Assembly (NCBI GenBank): GCA_032622095.1
Contig: CP136068.1
Coordinates: 125,183,989-125,247,988, forward strand
Source: Siphonodentalium dalli
Taxonomy: Eukaryota; Mollusca; Scaphopoda; Gadilida; Siphonodentaliidae
Direction of reading: 5' to 3'
DNA length: 64,000 bases
In this document: piece by piece, positions 35,101 to 45,205 of the stretch
Layout of the letters: each line of letters opens with the position of its first letter
How positions within the stretch are numbered: the first letter of the stretch is position 1
Made by a program: the position numbers and the translations under genes
The notes under the pieces: model-generated
Seen by the model: the letters and a program-made list of their open reading frames with translations, nothing else
Database searches by the model: none
Told to the model about the DNA's origin: nothing

Positions 35101-36089
35101 TATCTGAATACGTTACAAAGATTATCACATCGACGAGTACGATTTGATAACACGAAAACCAGTCAGAAATGTAAACCTCAAGATCATATTATTAGCCATA
35201 TATATAATATATTTGAGCATAAATGTAGTGACTGTGAAAAATGTGTATATAGGTAACGGGTATGTAGTTAATTATATATGATAGTTTTTGTACGTGTGTA
35301 TAATGTGCGCTTGGCGATAAACGACATGAAGACATGTTAAAAATCGTACATGCCAAACTAAAGTTTAATTTGAAATATTTACACACCAGTTGACATGTGT
35401 TAAGAAAGGGCGCATACGTTCCAATTTGGTTGAAATGTTCATCGCCAAAAATCCAACAGCCGTTTCATTGATACACCAATTACCACACACCCATTACCAA
35501 AAAAAAAAAGAACGCCTTGATTGACACGTTATTATGTTGATGCACTACCCGCACGCGGCAAATACACTCAACTGTTGGGTTTTCTCTGTTCTCTGATAAA
35601 TTAAATTGTTTTCGGCTGGCATGTATCTTTTCTTTGTTATTTGGTCTAATTTCTATGGAAGTAGAGGTATGAATAGTGCATGAAATAGCACGCAGAATAG
35701 TAATCAGGTCAAAAGCTCTAGGTATTCGTCACATTTGCAAGTAGGCAAATACCGAATACGTTTCTAATCTCATTTAGTCTATCCAGGTACGCATATGCCT
35801 GTTCTAATTTATATTGCAATAGAGGACCGAATAGTGCATTCCGAATAATAATCAGGCCAAAATTGTCGATCTTCGTTACATGGTTTAAGTACGCAAATAC
35901 CGAGTACGTTTCTAATCACATTTAGTCCACCATGTACGCATGTACAGAGTAAGTGTTTAATCACTCAAGTCTATCGCCTCCTAAGACAGGGTCAGACTTG
36001 TCAATCTTCACCCTAAGCGGGCGTAGTGATGATCTCAGAATGGCCTCTGGTAATGCACTCCTGATATCAACTTTGAAACTATGATCTCT
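32164..36089. other. no gene recognised
   Basis: The longest frame is 32985-33434 (plus, 149 codons). It is rich in Cys, Ser and Asn, without a domain or a clear compositional difference from non-coding neighbours. No repeat in common with other parts of the window was found except short AT-rich motifs. Host exons of ordinary size could be hidden here but cannot be shown. Confidence 0.3.
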
Positions 36090-36415
36090 TACGAGGGTTA
36101 ATTAAAATAGATGTATGGTCCCATGATTATTAGTTAAAATATGGTCACATCCAGAGAGGGTTAACTAAAATATGGTTCGATGTGGGTAAATTAAAATATG
36201 GTCACAAGAGGGTAGTCCAATGATGGTTAATTAAAATGGTACCATGATTGTTAATTAAAATATGGTCCGATAACTGATCAGGGTTAATTCAAATATGGTA
36301 GCATGTGGTTACTAAATATATGGACCCATGGGGGTTAATTGGAATAAGGTCCCATGAAGGTCAATGAACATATGGTAACATGAGGGTTAATTAAATTTAA
36401 AATATGGTGCTCCCT
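36090..36415 (+). repeat. degenerate ~30-bp minisatellite
   Basis: About eleven imperfect units of the form GGGTTAATTAAAATATGGTC followed by CCATGA, with variable spacing. Non-coding. Confidence 0.75.
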
Positions 36416-37631
36416 CTGAAATCGTAACAATTATGCAGAAACCAAAGTACACATTTAGTCACAGTCTGAAAAAATACATCCTATAGATGGCGTAATAACT
36501 TGTATATGTTTTTTTCAGAAAAGTATAGACCTGAATATTACTGGAAATACCCAAGTGTGTATAAATTTCACAAACTTCTCTCCATTGAGAATATATTCGT
36601 ACTGAAAATGTGTATTTATTTTAAGCTAGCCAAGAGAGAATACAACATGAAGACTTAATCTGCGTGCGACTGGGTATTTTGGCATCACTTGTACCACGTC
36701 CTAATTGCTACACAGGGGAATCATTTATCTAACCCCTGCTTTCTCGATGTGGGTGTGCACGGTTCACGGTCCCCTTTGTGCTAAAAATAGCCCTTGTGCT
36801 GATGCATGTTTGGTCCATATTATAGGACTCGGTGGCACATATTATATATATGTTTTTGATATGTGCAATATGATAAATAATGCAATAAATCATACTCAAC
36901 GCCAATAAAATATAATAGCTTATCACTGCATGATCGCTTCACCATCCGCAAAGTAAAGATATATTATTCTCGCATTCTTCAGTCCCACTATAATTGTGTC
37001 GAATTTCAACATAACATACATGTAGAATATAACTGAACTAATAACAGTAAAGGATAACTCTACTGATTCGCGAGGATTATGCAATATTCATGTAGCATAT
37101 TGGTACACGAAACTACATGTACATGTAGTGTGAAAGTTCCCCTATATTGAAATTTATTTACCCGCGATATGTTCGGTAAGTCATCGTTGACCTCGTAATA
37201 AATGTAAGTATTAGATTGTGGATGACATATTGTTTTGACAAGTATAAACAATGTATTCTGGGGAATGTCTGTGCGTTGACTTATCTGGACTATATATCTG
37301 GCATGTATGTGTCGCAAGAAGAAGCTAAGGAATTCAAACTTTATTCACTAGTTTACTTGATAATTCAACACAATAAGCACGCATTGATCAGCTATGCTTG
37401 GATGACCATGCGCGATGTCACAACGTCCCCACAAACTCCAGTATTTGTGAGTATATACTTACGCCAAGTTATATATTAATATATATCAATAATGGCTGCA
37501 CTGATTTTGAAAAACAATGCACTAACCAACGCAGACATGATTAAAATATAATAAAACATACATTTTATTCTTGAATGTTTTACAGATAGTGCCTTCATGT
37601 GAAAAATCATAGCTTGAATCGAATTACGAAT
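36416..37631. other. no gene recognised; left flank of the retrotransposon
   Basis: Only short frames without domains (for example 37216-37479). The last four bases, GAAT (37628-37631), form the left target duplication of the Ty3/gypsy insertion. Confidence 0.4.
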
Positions 37632-38086
37632 TGTGAGATAACTACCCATTATAATCTCACAACTTGATTCAAACTATACGAATGTCCCAATATATAAAAC
37701 CCCAAACTCAGATATTCGTGTTCGGTTCTCGAAACCTCACACGTCTTACTCTCAGCGAAGATATACACACAATGAAGATGGCTCCCAAATATGGTCAAGG
37801 GAGATGACCATAACGGAAGAACCAATCCCGATGTGTATTGCCAAACACCTCATCTAATATGCATCCCAAATAGTATATAAGAAACAACTACATCCCATCA
37901 CATCATGCTTTCACTAGACTCATCTCATACCTAGATCATATCCAGGCATCATTCACACCAGGCATCACCCATTCGGGGACACCAATTCGCGGCGACTATT
38001 GATCATTATATTTGTACACACTGCATATCTTATTCACAACATAATAAAGACTTGTACCTACTATATCTATGTGTCATTACCTCACA
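37632..38086 (+). repeat. 5' LTR
   Basis: 455 bp, TGTGAG...CTCACA ends. TATATAA motifs at 37691 and 37874 are candidate TATA boxes. AATAAA at 38043-38048 is a candidate polyadenylation signal close to the right end, as expected for a U3-R-U5 arrangement. Confidence 0.95.
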
Positions 38087-38095
38087 TAGTATTAA

Positions 38096-38113
38096 TGGTA
38101 CCGTGAACAGTTC
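38096..38113 (+). other. candidate primer binding site
   Basis: TGGTACCGTGAACAGTTC starts 9 nt after the 5' LTR and begins with TGG, as do sites complementary to the CCA end of a tRNA. The matching tRNA was not identified from memory, and the 9-nt gap is a little long. Confidence 0.45.
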
Positions 38114-38271
38114 TACGTCTCACCACACAACTTGAAGTCTCGGCCACTAGACGATCACTACAGAGCAGAAACAATCTCAAACCTCTACTCAACCACGGGA
38201 ATACAGCCTTACACTCCAGCCACGGATAGACAGTCTCACACACTAGACCACTGCACCGGTCAACCATAACT

Positions 38272-38440
38272 CAACCATTCGGACACACAGGAACCCTTCG
38301 GACACACAGGACCGCATACCAACCCTTCGGACACACAGGACCGCATACCAACCCTTCGGACACACAGGACCGCACACCAACCCTTCGGACACACAGGACC
38401 GCACACCAACCCTTCGGACACACAGAACCGCATACATACT
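38272..38440 (+). repeat. 29-bp minisatellite in the retrotransposon leader
   Basis: Near-perfect units beginning AACCCTTCGGACACACAGGA start at 38292, 38321, 38350, 38379 and 38408, with a partial unit before and a decaying one after. The repeat is in the untranslated leader between the 5' LTR and gag. The minus-strand frame 38243-38518 is a by-product of it. Confidence 0.9.
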
Positions 38441-39212
38441 CATCTGACACAGACGAATCAACCTTTTATTCTCATACAACCAGCTCACATCGTGTATCCA
38501 GCTAAAAACATTACTCACGCCTCTTGCAGACCAGATTCAGATCCACATAAACATTAACATCCGATTTGGACATCCTTCGGCTTCCAATAAACACGACAAG
38601 AACATTCTGTACATCATTCATCATCACAGACTTGTGCACATTATTCTTCTCGGAAATTGGTGAGTGACCATCTTTTCTTTCCCATTTGCTGTCAAATTGC
38701 ACACCCCCTATTTTTAGCATTCTTTTACTCCTTTTTTTTCACGTGGGTTATGGACACATCACCTGATTCTACTACACCTACACTACCTACCCATCCTACT
38801 ACAATACATGCTTCAAACGATCAGCCCATACCACCTGTAGATACGCTTTACCCCACCAAATAACTTTATCGCCACAACTCATTAAATATTGCAATCCCAT
38901 TCGCATTGATATAACGCAAGATACAATCCGCTTATACTTGCGTTGTATGATTACAAATAACTACTCAGGACATACACTAGATTCTTGGAACGAGTGGCAT
39001 ACATTTCCGGCTCATTTTACGGATTATTCAAAACTTATCGTCAACTCTATAGTCGCGGCAATTCCCATAAAACATCCTAATAAATCACCTGAATCGTGTC
39101 AAATACACCTGAATCGCATAATACACCGCCACGGCACTTGGAAAAAAATACAACATATTTCGCACCCATACCATAGATCCCAAAACAGACACCGTTAATC
39201 CTTAATAACATA

Positions 39213-40355
39213 ATGGAGTCACCACCTCCGCAGAGCAGCGATTATTTTCATCCAAGCAATTATCAGCATCACCTTGAATTAAACAGGGAAACGGACCGAT
39301 CAACCGCCAGATCCCCCCACACAGACATTACTAATGAAATGGGCAAAGATAATCAGAACTTGCTATTGTCACGGCTTACCCATGAAATTAGCCATTTCAC
39401 TAGTTCTATTCGCGACCAGACTGAAAGTTTAAAAACACAGACAACAATAACAGCACTGCTGGGAATGAATTCCATTATTGAACCCTTCGATGGCAAGCCT
39501 GACGCTTTTCCCCAATGGGTCCATGCGGTGGAAAATTACTCCCGCGCGATTTCGGCACAAGATGAGACTATCATAAAAATTGCCGCTCAGACATGTAAAT
39601 CTCAAGTTTCTGAATTTATTCAACGCTTCATAAATGAAAATAACACAGACGGAAAATTCACGTTCACCTGGACCGATCTGAAATCACAGTTACGCTCATT
39701 ATTCAGTTCCATAACTGATTCGCCTCAAGCCATTTCCTCATTACGAGCCATTAGGCAGAGACATACGGAAACAATTGCCATGTTTGCAGAACGCATACGT
39801 ACCCTTGCTAAACACGCGTATACTGATGAAATTAACACAAGAGCAGTGCAAACACAATTAGTAGCATTTTTTTCCGACGGTATTCGCGACTCTAGTATTA
39901 AATTCAGGCTTCTCAAAGACGACCCCATAACGCTTGATAGAGCTACTGATATCGCCCTACGCGAAATGAACCTTCGGCAACGCTATCGCTTACGTTACGG
40001 TGAACATCATAATGATTATAACCAATTCCCACAGTTACAATCCCCTCAACCAATGGATATCGACAATAACCATCGGCACATTCCAAGAGGGCCATCACAA
40101 TCCACTTACAACCCCCGTCAATCCAAAGACAAACACCGAATCAATGATCACCCCCACAGGCGCCAACCTTCAAATTCTCACCACCCCTACTCTGAACCAA
40201 GGGTCTCCCATCCAAACCGCATCCAGACCATGGATGCAAGATATACTACAACAGCTCAACGACCCCTCTTCTGTACATACTGCAGATTAAACAATCATAC
40301 CACAGACCAATGCAGACGTCGGCCTCAAAATAACAACCAATTTTTAAACAGATGA
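39213..40355 (+). CDS. gag: Gag polyprotein of Ty3/gypsy element
   Basis: 380 residues. Residues roughly 90-270 have the helical capsid-like layout of retrotransposon Gag (FDGKPDAFPQWV start, then LRSLF, LRAIRQRHTETIAMFAERI, and a region rich in charged residues). The C-terminus is basic and Asn/His/Gln-rich and ends with one CCHC zinc knuckle: C354, C357, H362, C367. Gag forms the virus-like particle and binds the element RNA. The first ATG of the open frame is used as start; a leader of about 1.1 kb precedes it. The frame is intact. Its last codons TTT TTA AAC AGA TGA contain the slippery site for switching into pol. Confidence 0.9.
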   Translation: MESPPPQSSDYFHPSNYQHHLELNRETDRSTARSPHTDITNEMGKDNQNLLLSRLTHEISHFTSSIRDQTESLKTQTTITALLGMNSIIEPFDGKPDAFPQWVHAVENYSRAISAQDETIIKIAAQTCKSQVSEFIQRFINENNTDGKFTFTWTDLKSQLRSLFSSITDSPQAISSLRAIRQRHTETIAMFAERIRTLAKHAYTDEINTRAVQTQLVAFFSDGIRDSSIKFRLLKDDPITLDRATDIALREMNLRQRYRLRYGEHHNDYNQFPQLQSPQPMDIDNNHRHIPRGPSQSTYNPRQSKDKHRINDHPHRRQPSNSHHPYSEPRVSHPNRIQTMDARYTTTAQRPLFCTYCRLNNHTTDQCRRRPQNNNQFLNR

Positions 40356-40410
40356 GGACTCATTGCATCAAAAATTTCACCCCCACCCACCAACGCAACG
40401 CAATGAGTCC
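40343..40410 (+). promoter_or_regulatory. -1 ribosomal frameshift signal at gag/pol
   Basis: TTTAAAC at 40343-40349 is read in the gag frame as T TTA AAC, an ideal X XXY YYZ slippery heptamer. After a 6-nt spacer (40350-40355, containing the gag stop), GGACTCATTGC (40356-40366) pairs perfectly with GCAATGAGTCC (40400-40410), an 11-bp stem with a 33-nt loop. A -1 slip enters exactly the frame of the pol ORF. Position, frame and spacer all match established retroviral and coronaviral signals. Whether a pseudoknot forms cannot be judged here. The ATG/TGA overlap (ATGA at 40352) would also allow reinitiation, as an alternative. Confidence 0.85.
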
Positions 40411-40804
40411 AATAACACATCAAATTAGCACAATATACAACCACAATCATAGATATGCTAAAGATCATCGAACATACGAATCTCAAAAGCATAGAGTCTA
40501 TAATTCACAGCTGCAGTCCATTAATCATTACCCCACGCTACCACCAAACTGCCAAAACCAACGATATATTAATTACCGTACGCGGCCTCCACTTGATCTC
40601 CCTCGCCACAGGCACGTAACACATACCACTTTCTGCCATAGCAGGTGTTCCTCTATGAAACCCAGATTTCATAATTCTTCCAATAAGTCTATCTCACCAC
40701 TTCTGGATTTAACCTTTCCTCCCCAATTTAAAACCCTGAATCGCCTTGAAAAGCCCAAGCACCAACACATTACTAATTCTTACTCATCATCCAAAAGAAA
40801 ATAA
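40352..40804 (+). CDS. pol: Pol N-terminal segment, ends at an in-frame stop
   Basis: A 150-codon frame, entered by -1 frameshift from gag, in the same frame as the protease/RT segment. It is rich in His, Asn, Ser and Pro with no domain, consistent with a nucleocapsid-protease spacer. It ends in TAA at 40802-40804. The frame then stays open from 40805 through the protease, so the stop looks like a lesion, not a natural end. The context (AAA TAA ACA) does not resemble known readthrough motifs. Confidence 0.6.
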   Translation: MRTHCIKNFTPTHQRNAMSPITHQISTIYNHNHRYAKDHRTYESQKHRVYNSQLQSINHYPTLPPNCQNQRYINYRTRPPLDLPRHRHVTHTTFCHSRCSSMKPRFHNSSNKSISPLLDLTFPPQFKTLNRLEKPKHQHITNSYSSSKRK

Positions 40805-42640
40805 ACATGCACCAGTTCTCGCGAATCACATTCCAATACTGCAATTAACCCTATAATACCACCAGTCAAACCCATACAACACACTATACCAGTACTTAAA
40901 TATCCAAGTGATATGACAGATGGTGCTCTAAACCAAACACCATGCTCAACTATCATTAAAATACACAAACAACGGATTAGATCACTATTAGACTCCGGGG
41001 CAACCACCAGTTGCTTGAAATACGACATTTATAGATCCATGCCAAATCGACCACCTTTAATTAAAGAACATGTGTTACTCACATCAGCCGATGGTACACC
41101 AATGAAAGTTTTTGGATCCACACATCTCACATTTAGAATCGGAAAACTCATTCTTACTCACAAATTTGTCATATGTGCAACCTTGTCACGTCCTTGCATT
41201 TTAGGGCGCGATTTTATGAAACAACACAGTATTAGACTTTACTTTGATCTAGAAAAATTCAGAATACAGAATCAATTATACCCGATGTTAAGGGATGGTC
41301 ACATTGCATCACTCATCCGATCAACAAATAACGTTTCATTATCACCCCACTCATGCGCCATCATAACAGGCAGACTCATAGGGCCAAATGATATGTTTAA
41401 CACACCTATAATCCGAATCGGCAAAGGTAACATGTCCATTTTCGAACACGAACCAAATGTACATGTAACCGACACGCTAGCAGATGCAAATAATCCCAAT
41501 ATTTGCGTCATGATAGAAAACCAATCGGCGTCACATATGTCCATTAGGAAAGGCCGTGTGATAGCACAAGCATTTGGCACTCAAGAGCAAATGATATGCA
41601 CGGCATCCGATGAGCAAAACATTAACTCATCTCCGCCAAACAAACACAGTATAAACACCATAGGTGACCGGCAAGACATTAACCCTCCAGTCACCAAGAC
41701 TCAACCTATATCTGTCAATGATATCGTGGCACCTCAACACCTTAAACAGCAGATATTGCAACTAGTATCACAATACCCTGATGTTTTTACAAATGACATA
41801 AACAAGATAGGATATTGTCCAAAAATTAAAATGAAAATCGACCTCAAACCAAATACTTTACCTATTTTTTGCAAAAAATATCCGACACCACTGAACAAAC
41901 AACGAATTATGGCTGCTGAGATAAAAAAATTATTAGATGCAGACATTATTAGACCCAATGCCCACTCATCGTGGGGATTTCCCAGTCTCCTCATACGCAA
42001 AGCCACACCCAATCCCGATGGTACTCCCAATTATCGATTGGTAATCGATCTCAGAAAACTCAATGATGTTTCCATTCCATTAAAATGGTCTATGCCTAGT
42101 TTTACAGAAATATCGTCCAAGTTAATCGGCTCAACTATTTTCAGTATCTTTGATTTAACAAATGCTTATCATGTTATTGGAGTCGTACCCGAAGTTGTTC
42201 CCATATTAACTATGAATACGTCCGAAGGACAATACAGTTATCAAAGAGCCCCGATGGGATATGTCTCGAGCTCAGGGTATTTTTTAAAACTCATGAACAT
42301 GGCCCTACACGATTTACCATTTGTAGAAGGATTTGTCCATGACCTGATCTGTCATAGCTCCGATCCTCAAACGCATATACAGCAGCTCACAAAATTATTT
42401 GACAGACTCAGGGAATACGGCTTAATAGTTAAACTATCAAAATCTAAATTTTGCCAACCACAAGTCAAATTTTTAGGACATATTATTTCCGACAAGGGCA
42501 CATCCCCTGACCCTGAAAAATTTCAGTTATCAAGTCTCTACCACCTCCGAAATCAGTTAAAGAAGTCCGCAGATTACTGGGAATTCTTAATTTTTACAGG
42601 TCATATTCTCCTACTTTCGCATCCACGGCATTGCCTTTAA
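40805..42640 (+). CDS. pol: Pol: protease and reverse transcriptase (disrupted)
   Basis: Open from 40805, first ATG 40913 (575 codons from there). Protease: active-site DSGA at residues 27-30 and an ILGRDF segment near residue 100. RT: LVIDLRKLND, catalytic FDLTNAYH with Asp414, RAPMGY, and LGHIISDKG. The usual YxDD box reads FVHD at 474-477, so its first catalytic Asp is His476 and the enzyme should be inactive. From about 42527-42532 the homologous reading continues in the next frame (SLPPPKSVKEVRRLLG), so one base has been lost and the last ~35 residues are out of frame. Numbering starts at the 40913 ATG. Confidence 0.8.
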   Translation, partial: TCTSSRESHSNTAINPIIPPVKPIQHTIPVLKYPSDMTDGALNQTPCSTIIKIHKQRIRSLLDSGATTSCLKYDIYRSMPNRPPLIKEHVLLTSADGTPMKVFGSTHLTFRIGKLILTHKFVICATLSRPCILGRDFMKQHSIRLYFDLEKFRIQNQLYPMLRDGHIASLIRSTNNVSLSPHSCAIITGRLIGPNDMFNTPIIRIGKGNMSIFEHEPNVHVTDTLADANNPNICVMIENQSASHMSIRKGRVIAQAFGTQEQMICTASDEQNINSSPPNKHSINTIGDRQDINPPVTKTQPISVNDIVAPQHLKQQILQLVSQYPDVFTNDINKIGYCPKIKMKIDLKPNTLPIFCKKYPTPLNKQRIMAAEIKKLLDADIIRPNAHSSWGFPSLLIRKATPNPDGTPNYRLVIDLRKLNDVSIPLKWSMPSFTEISSKLIGSTIFSIFDLTNAYHVIGVVPEVVPILTMNTSEGQYSYQRAPMGYVSSSGYFLKLMNMALHDLPFVEGFVHDLICHSSDPQTHIQQLTKLFDRLREYGLIVKLSKSKFCQPQVKFLGHIISDKGTSPDPEKFQLSSLYHLRNQLKKSADYWEFLIFTGHILLLSHPRHCL

Positions 42641-43677
42641 TCAAACTCACAGCCAAATATGCTAAATTTGTGTGGGATGCGCCGTGCCAAACAGCGTTCG
42701 ACGCGCTTGAAGAATGCTTAGCAACCGCCCCCATCTTAGCTTACCCAAATCCCGACAAACTGTTCATTCTGACAGTAGATGCATCTATACATAGTATCGG
42801 GGCGATACTATCACAATATGCTCATAGCCAAGATGATAAACACGTTGAACTACCAATCGCGTTCGCCAGTAAAAAACTTAACAAATCACAAAGGAATTAT
42901 TCTGTCACGGAAAAAGAAGCATTCGCGATATATATGTTTGCAAGGCAATTTAAATTTTACTTACAAGGATCCCAAGTAGAGATTAAAACAGATCACTTAC
43001 CCCTCATCCACATGTTTAAAAAACAGGATCTGATAAACACAAAAATTCAAAAATGGTTTTTGGAAATATCAGCATTGAACCCAAAAATTACTTATATTAA
43101 AGGCACGAACAATGTTACGGCAGATTTTTGCAGTCGGATAAACCCCGACACACACCCGTGCATCAATTCTTGCACCGATAGCGACCCAAATCCACCCACC
43201 AATCCCCTTGTACAGGATATTAATATACTTGACATGAAAGATATTCAGGAATTTTCAAAACAAAAAAAACAACCAAAACAGAAAACGGATTCCGAATCAC
43301 CAGTTGATCTCGACGACAGCCCGGTCCTTCCTCCTATAACTAATATAAGAGATGAAAAATCAGGAGACCACACAATCTCCGAGATTATCAAACAAATGCA
43401 ATCAACAAATATACCCGAAAAATTAGCAAAAACCTTTATTCTCAAAGATGGTATCCTACACTATATATCAATATATAATGACATACCTAAATTACGTATA
43501 TATATAACGGACAAAATAGCACAAGAAGTTATATCCCAATATCACAGTCTCGGCCATAGAGCGGTACAATCGCTATACGCGACCATACGGAACAGATATT
43601 ACACACCTCAGTTGTTTGCAAAAAATTGTCACATACATAAACAATTGTCATACATGCAGACAACGAAATGCTTATAA
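42532..43677 (+). CDS. pol: Pol: RT thumb, RNase H and start of integrase (frame-shifted segment)
   Basis: Continues pol in the frame one ahead of the RT segment. It opens with the conserved RRLLGILNFYRSYSPTFA of the RT connection region. RNase H is clear: TVDAS (Asp about 150 nt into the 42631 frame), the EKEAFAIY glutamate, KTDHLPL and ADFCSR. Near the end is the first half of the integrase HHCC finger (YHSLGHRA, His codons at 43543 and 43555). A one-base gain in the A-run at about 43620-43625 then shifts the rest of integrase back into the original pol frame; the last ~18 residues here are out-of-frame reading. Confidence 0.8.
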   Translation, partial: KSLPPPKSVKEVRRLLGILNFYRSYSPTFASTALPLIKLTAKYAKFVWDAPCQTAFDALEECLATAPILAYPNPDKLFILTVDASIHSIGAILSQYAHSQDDKHVELPIAFASKKLNKSQRNYSVTEKEAFAIYMFARQFKFYLQGSQVEIKTDHLPLIHMFKKQDLINTKIQKWFLEISALNPKITYIKGTNNVTADFCSRINPDTHPCINSCTDSDPNPPTNPLVQDINILDMKDIQEFSKQKKQPKQKTDSESPVDLDDSPVLPPITNIRDEKSGDHTISEIIKQMQSTNIPEKLAKTFILKDGILHYISIYNDIPKLRIYITDKIAQEVISQYHSLGHRAVQSLYATIRNRYYTPQLFAKNCHIHKQLSYMQTTKCL

Positions 43678-45049
43678 TCCAAAAATCCCACTTCAACCAG
43701 TCACTGCCCCATCAAGGCCAGGACAACTCATAGCTATCGATCTTATGGGACCATTTTCCCCCAAAACACAGTCAGGAAATAGATTTATCTTAACTATTAT
43801 TGATCAATTTTCATTACATACTTTAGCATACGCATTACCTAACAAAATGGTGGATACAATTTTAGAAAGATTGAATTCAGAGTATTTCACTTTATTTGGA
43901 TCAGTTGAAGAAATATTAACAGATAATGGGTCCGAGTTTGCAAACTCTACCTTCACTGAATTTTGTAAATATTACCATATCAATCACCGCCTCACTTCGT
44001 TCTACAGACCCCAAAGTAATGGTAAGTCAGAACGTTCGCATAGAAGTCTAGCATCAATCATTTCAACAATCACCCAAGCAAATGTAGAAAATTGGGACCT
44101 ATATCTAAATTATGCATCACAAGCAATGAACTTCCATTGTTCCAGTGTACATACACATTCACCATTTTTTCTAACTTTTTTTAGAGAACCACAGATAAGC
44201 ATAGACCGAATTTTAACACACAGAGAAAAGTATTTAGGAGAGGATTTTTTAGCCACCACGCTTCAAAATCAACACATTATTTTTAAAACTACAAAATCTC
44301 TTCTCGAAACAGCCTCTCGCAACCACAAACAGAACAAAGGTGGATCTATTCCAACCTTTAAAATAGGCCAATCCGTCTATTACAAAATCCACCAACCAAA
44401 TCACAAATTTTCATTTAAATATGAGCCGTTTTGGCGTATCTTGAAACAGACAGGCCCCATATCTTACATATTAAGACATGACCTATCTGCTAAATTAACA
44501 AAATCACATGCTAAACACATAAAACCATCCCCCGTTGATTGGCCTACACCTCAAATTCCCAATCACTTAAAAAATAAACGACATAATCGATTTGCATTTC
44601 CACCGAGTGAAGCCAGTGTCGATAATAATAGCTCTCAATCCACATTGGAATCAGACGATGACCTCAAAACCACGGCAATTAAGCGCGCTCAACTTGAGCG
44701 CTCAAACACAGACGACAGTTCTTCAATACCATTGGCTGAATTAGCCAACAGACTCATGGCTTCGAAACATTTTAATAAAACAGACAGCCAATCACCCCCG
44801 GATTTATCACCCAGCGACCAATCTAGGCCCCAAACACAGGAACCAAATATCATAAAACACAAATTAATTACGCAAAATTCTTATAGTACAACACCAGACA
44901 CAAAATCTGATCGCGCAGATAACAAACGCGGCCGGCATCGTAAATTATATATACCACACTCCAAACAATATTTCACCTCTGACCCATGCTCTCAACAATT
45001 CCCTGAGCAATTAACGGCAGATATGACACGTGCCAACCCCAAGAGTTAG
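43616..45049 (+). CDS. pol: Pol: integrase (catalytic core and C-terminal domain)
   Basis: 477 codons in the original pol frame. The finger cysteines C11 and C14 (NCHTC) complete the HHCC motif begun upstream. The catalytic triad is D42 (IAIDLMGPF), D103 (LTDNGSEF) and E139 (SNGKSERSH), with exactly 35 residues between the last two (DD35E). A GPY/F-type module (TGPISYILRH, about 280-288) follows in the C-terminal domain, typical of many Ty3/gypsy integrases. Residues after ~310 are Ser/Pro/Asn-rich and unconserved. Integrase inserts the cDNA and makes the short target duplication. The nominal TTG start is only the first available codon after the frameshift. Confidence 0.85.
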   Translation: MQKIVTYINNCHTCRQRNAYNPKIPLQPVTAPSRPGQLIAIDLMGPFSPKTQSGNRFILTIIDQFSLHTLAYALPNKMVDTILERLNSEYFTLFGSVEEILTDNGSEFANSTFTEFCKYYHINHRLTSFYRPQSNGKSERSHRSLASIISTITQANVENWDLYLNYASQAMNFHCSSVHTHSPFFLTFFREPQISIDRILTHREKYLGEDFLATTLQNQHIIFKTTKSLLETASRNHKQNKGGSIPTFKIGQSVYYKIHQPNHKFSFKYEPFWRILKQTGPISYILRHDLSAKLTKSHAKHIKPSPVDWPTPQIPNHLKNKRHNRFAFPPSEASVDNNSSQSTLESDDDLKTTAIKRAQLERSNTDDSSSIPLAELANRLMASKHFNKTDSQSPPDLSPSDQSRPQTQEPNIIKHKLITQNSYSTTPDTKSDRADNKRGRHRKLYIPHSKQYFTSDPCSQQFPEQLTADMTRANPKS

Positions 45050-45205
45050 ACAACTGACCGCCGATTATCTTCAATAACATTGGTCATGGAACTCGCCAAC
45101 TATCAACAAACGCATTAATCAAAGTCTCATATACCATACTCCAAACAATATTTCACCTCTGACACATGCTCTCAACAATTCCCTGTGCAATTGACGGCAG
45201 ATGAG
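44948..45205 (+). repeat. direct repeat spanning the end of pol
   Basis: About 78 bp (CACTCCAAACAATATTTCAC through CTCAACAATTCCCTG) occurs at 44955-45025 inside the integrase tail and again about 179 bp downstream, beyond the stop codon, with a few substitutions. Confidence 0.75.

Noticed and set aside
36090-36415. CRISPR-like regularly spaced repeats
   Set aside because: Repeats are degenerate with no unique spacers of fixed length, and the context is an animal genome; it is a minisatellite. The 190-bp and 29-bp arrays were rejected for the same reason.
38243-38518. Minus-strand frame with repeated CVRRVG/VCGPVC units
   Set aside because: By-product of the 29-bp minisatellite in the retrotransposon leader (29 x 3 gives a frame-cycling repeat).
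40352-40354. ATGA overlap as termination-reinitiation start of pol
   Set aside because: Possible in principle, but the in-phase slippery heptamer with spacer and stem explains the gag-pol switch better; kept only as an alternative.
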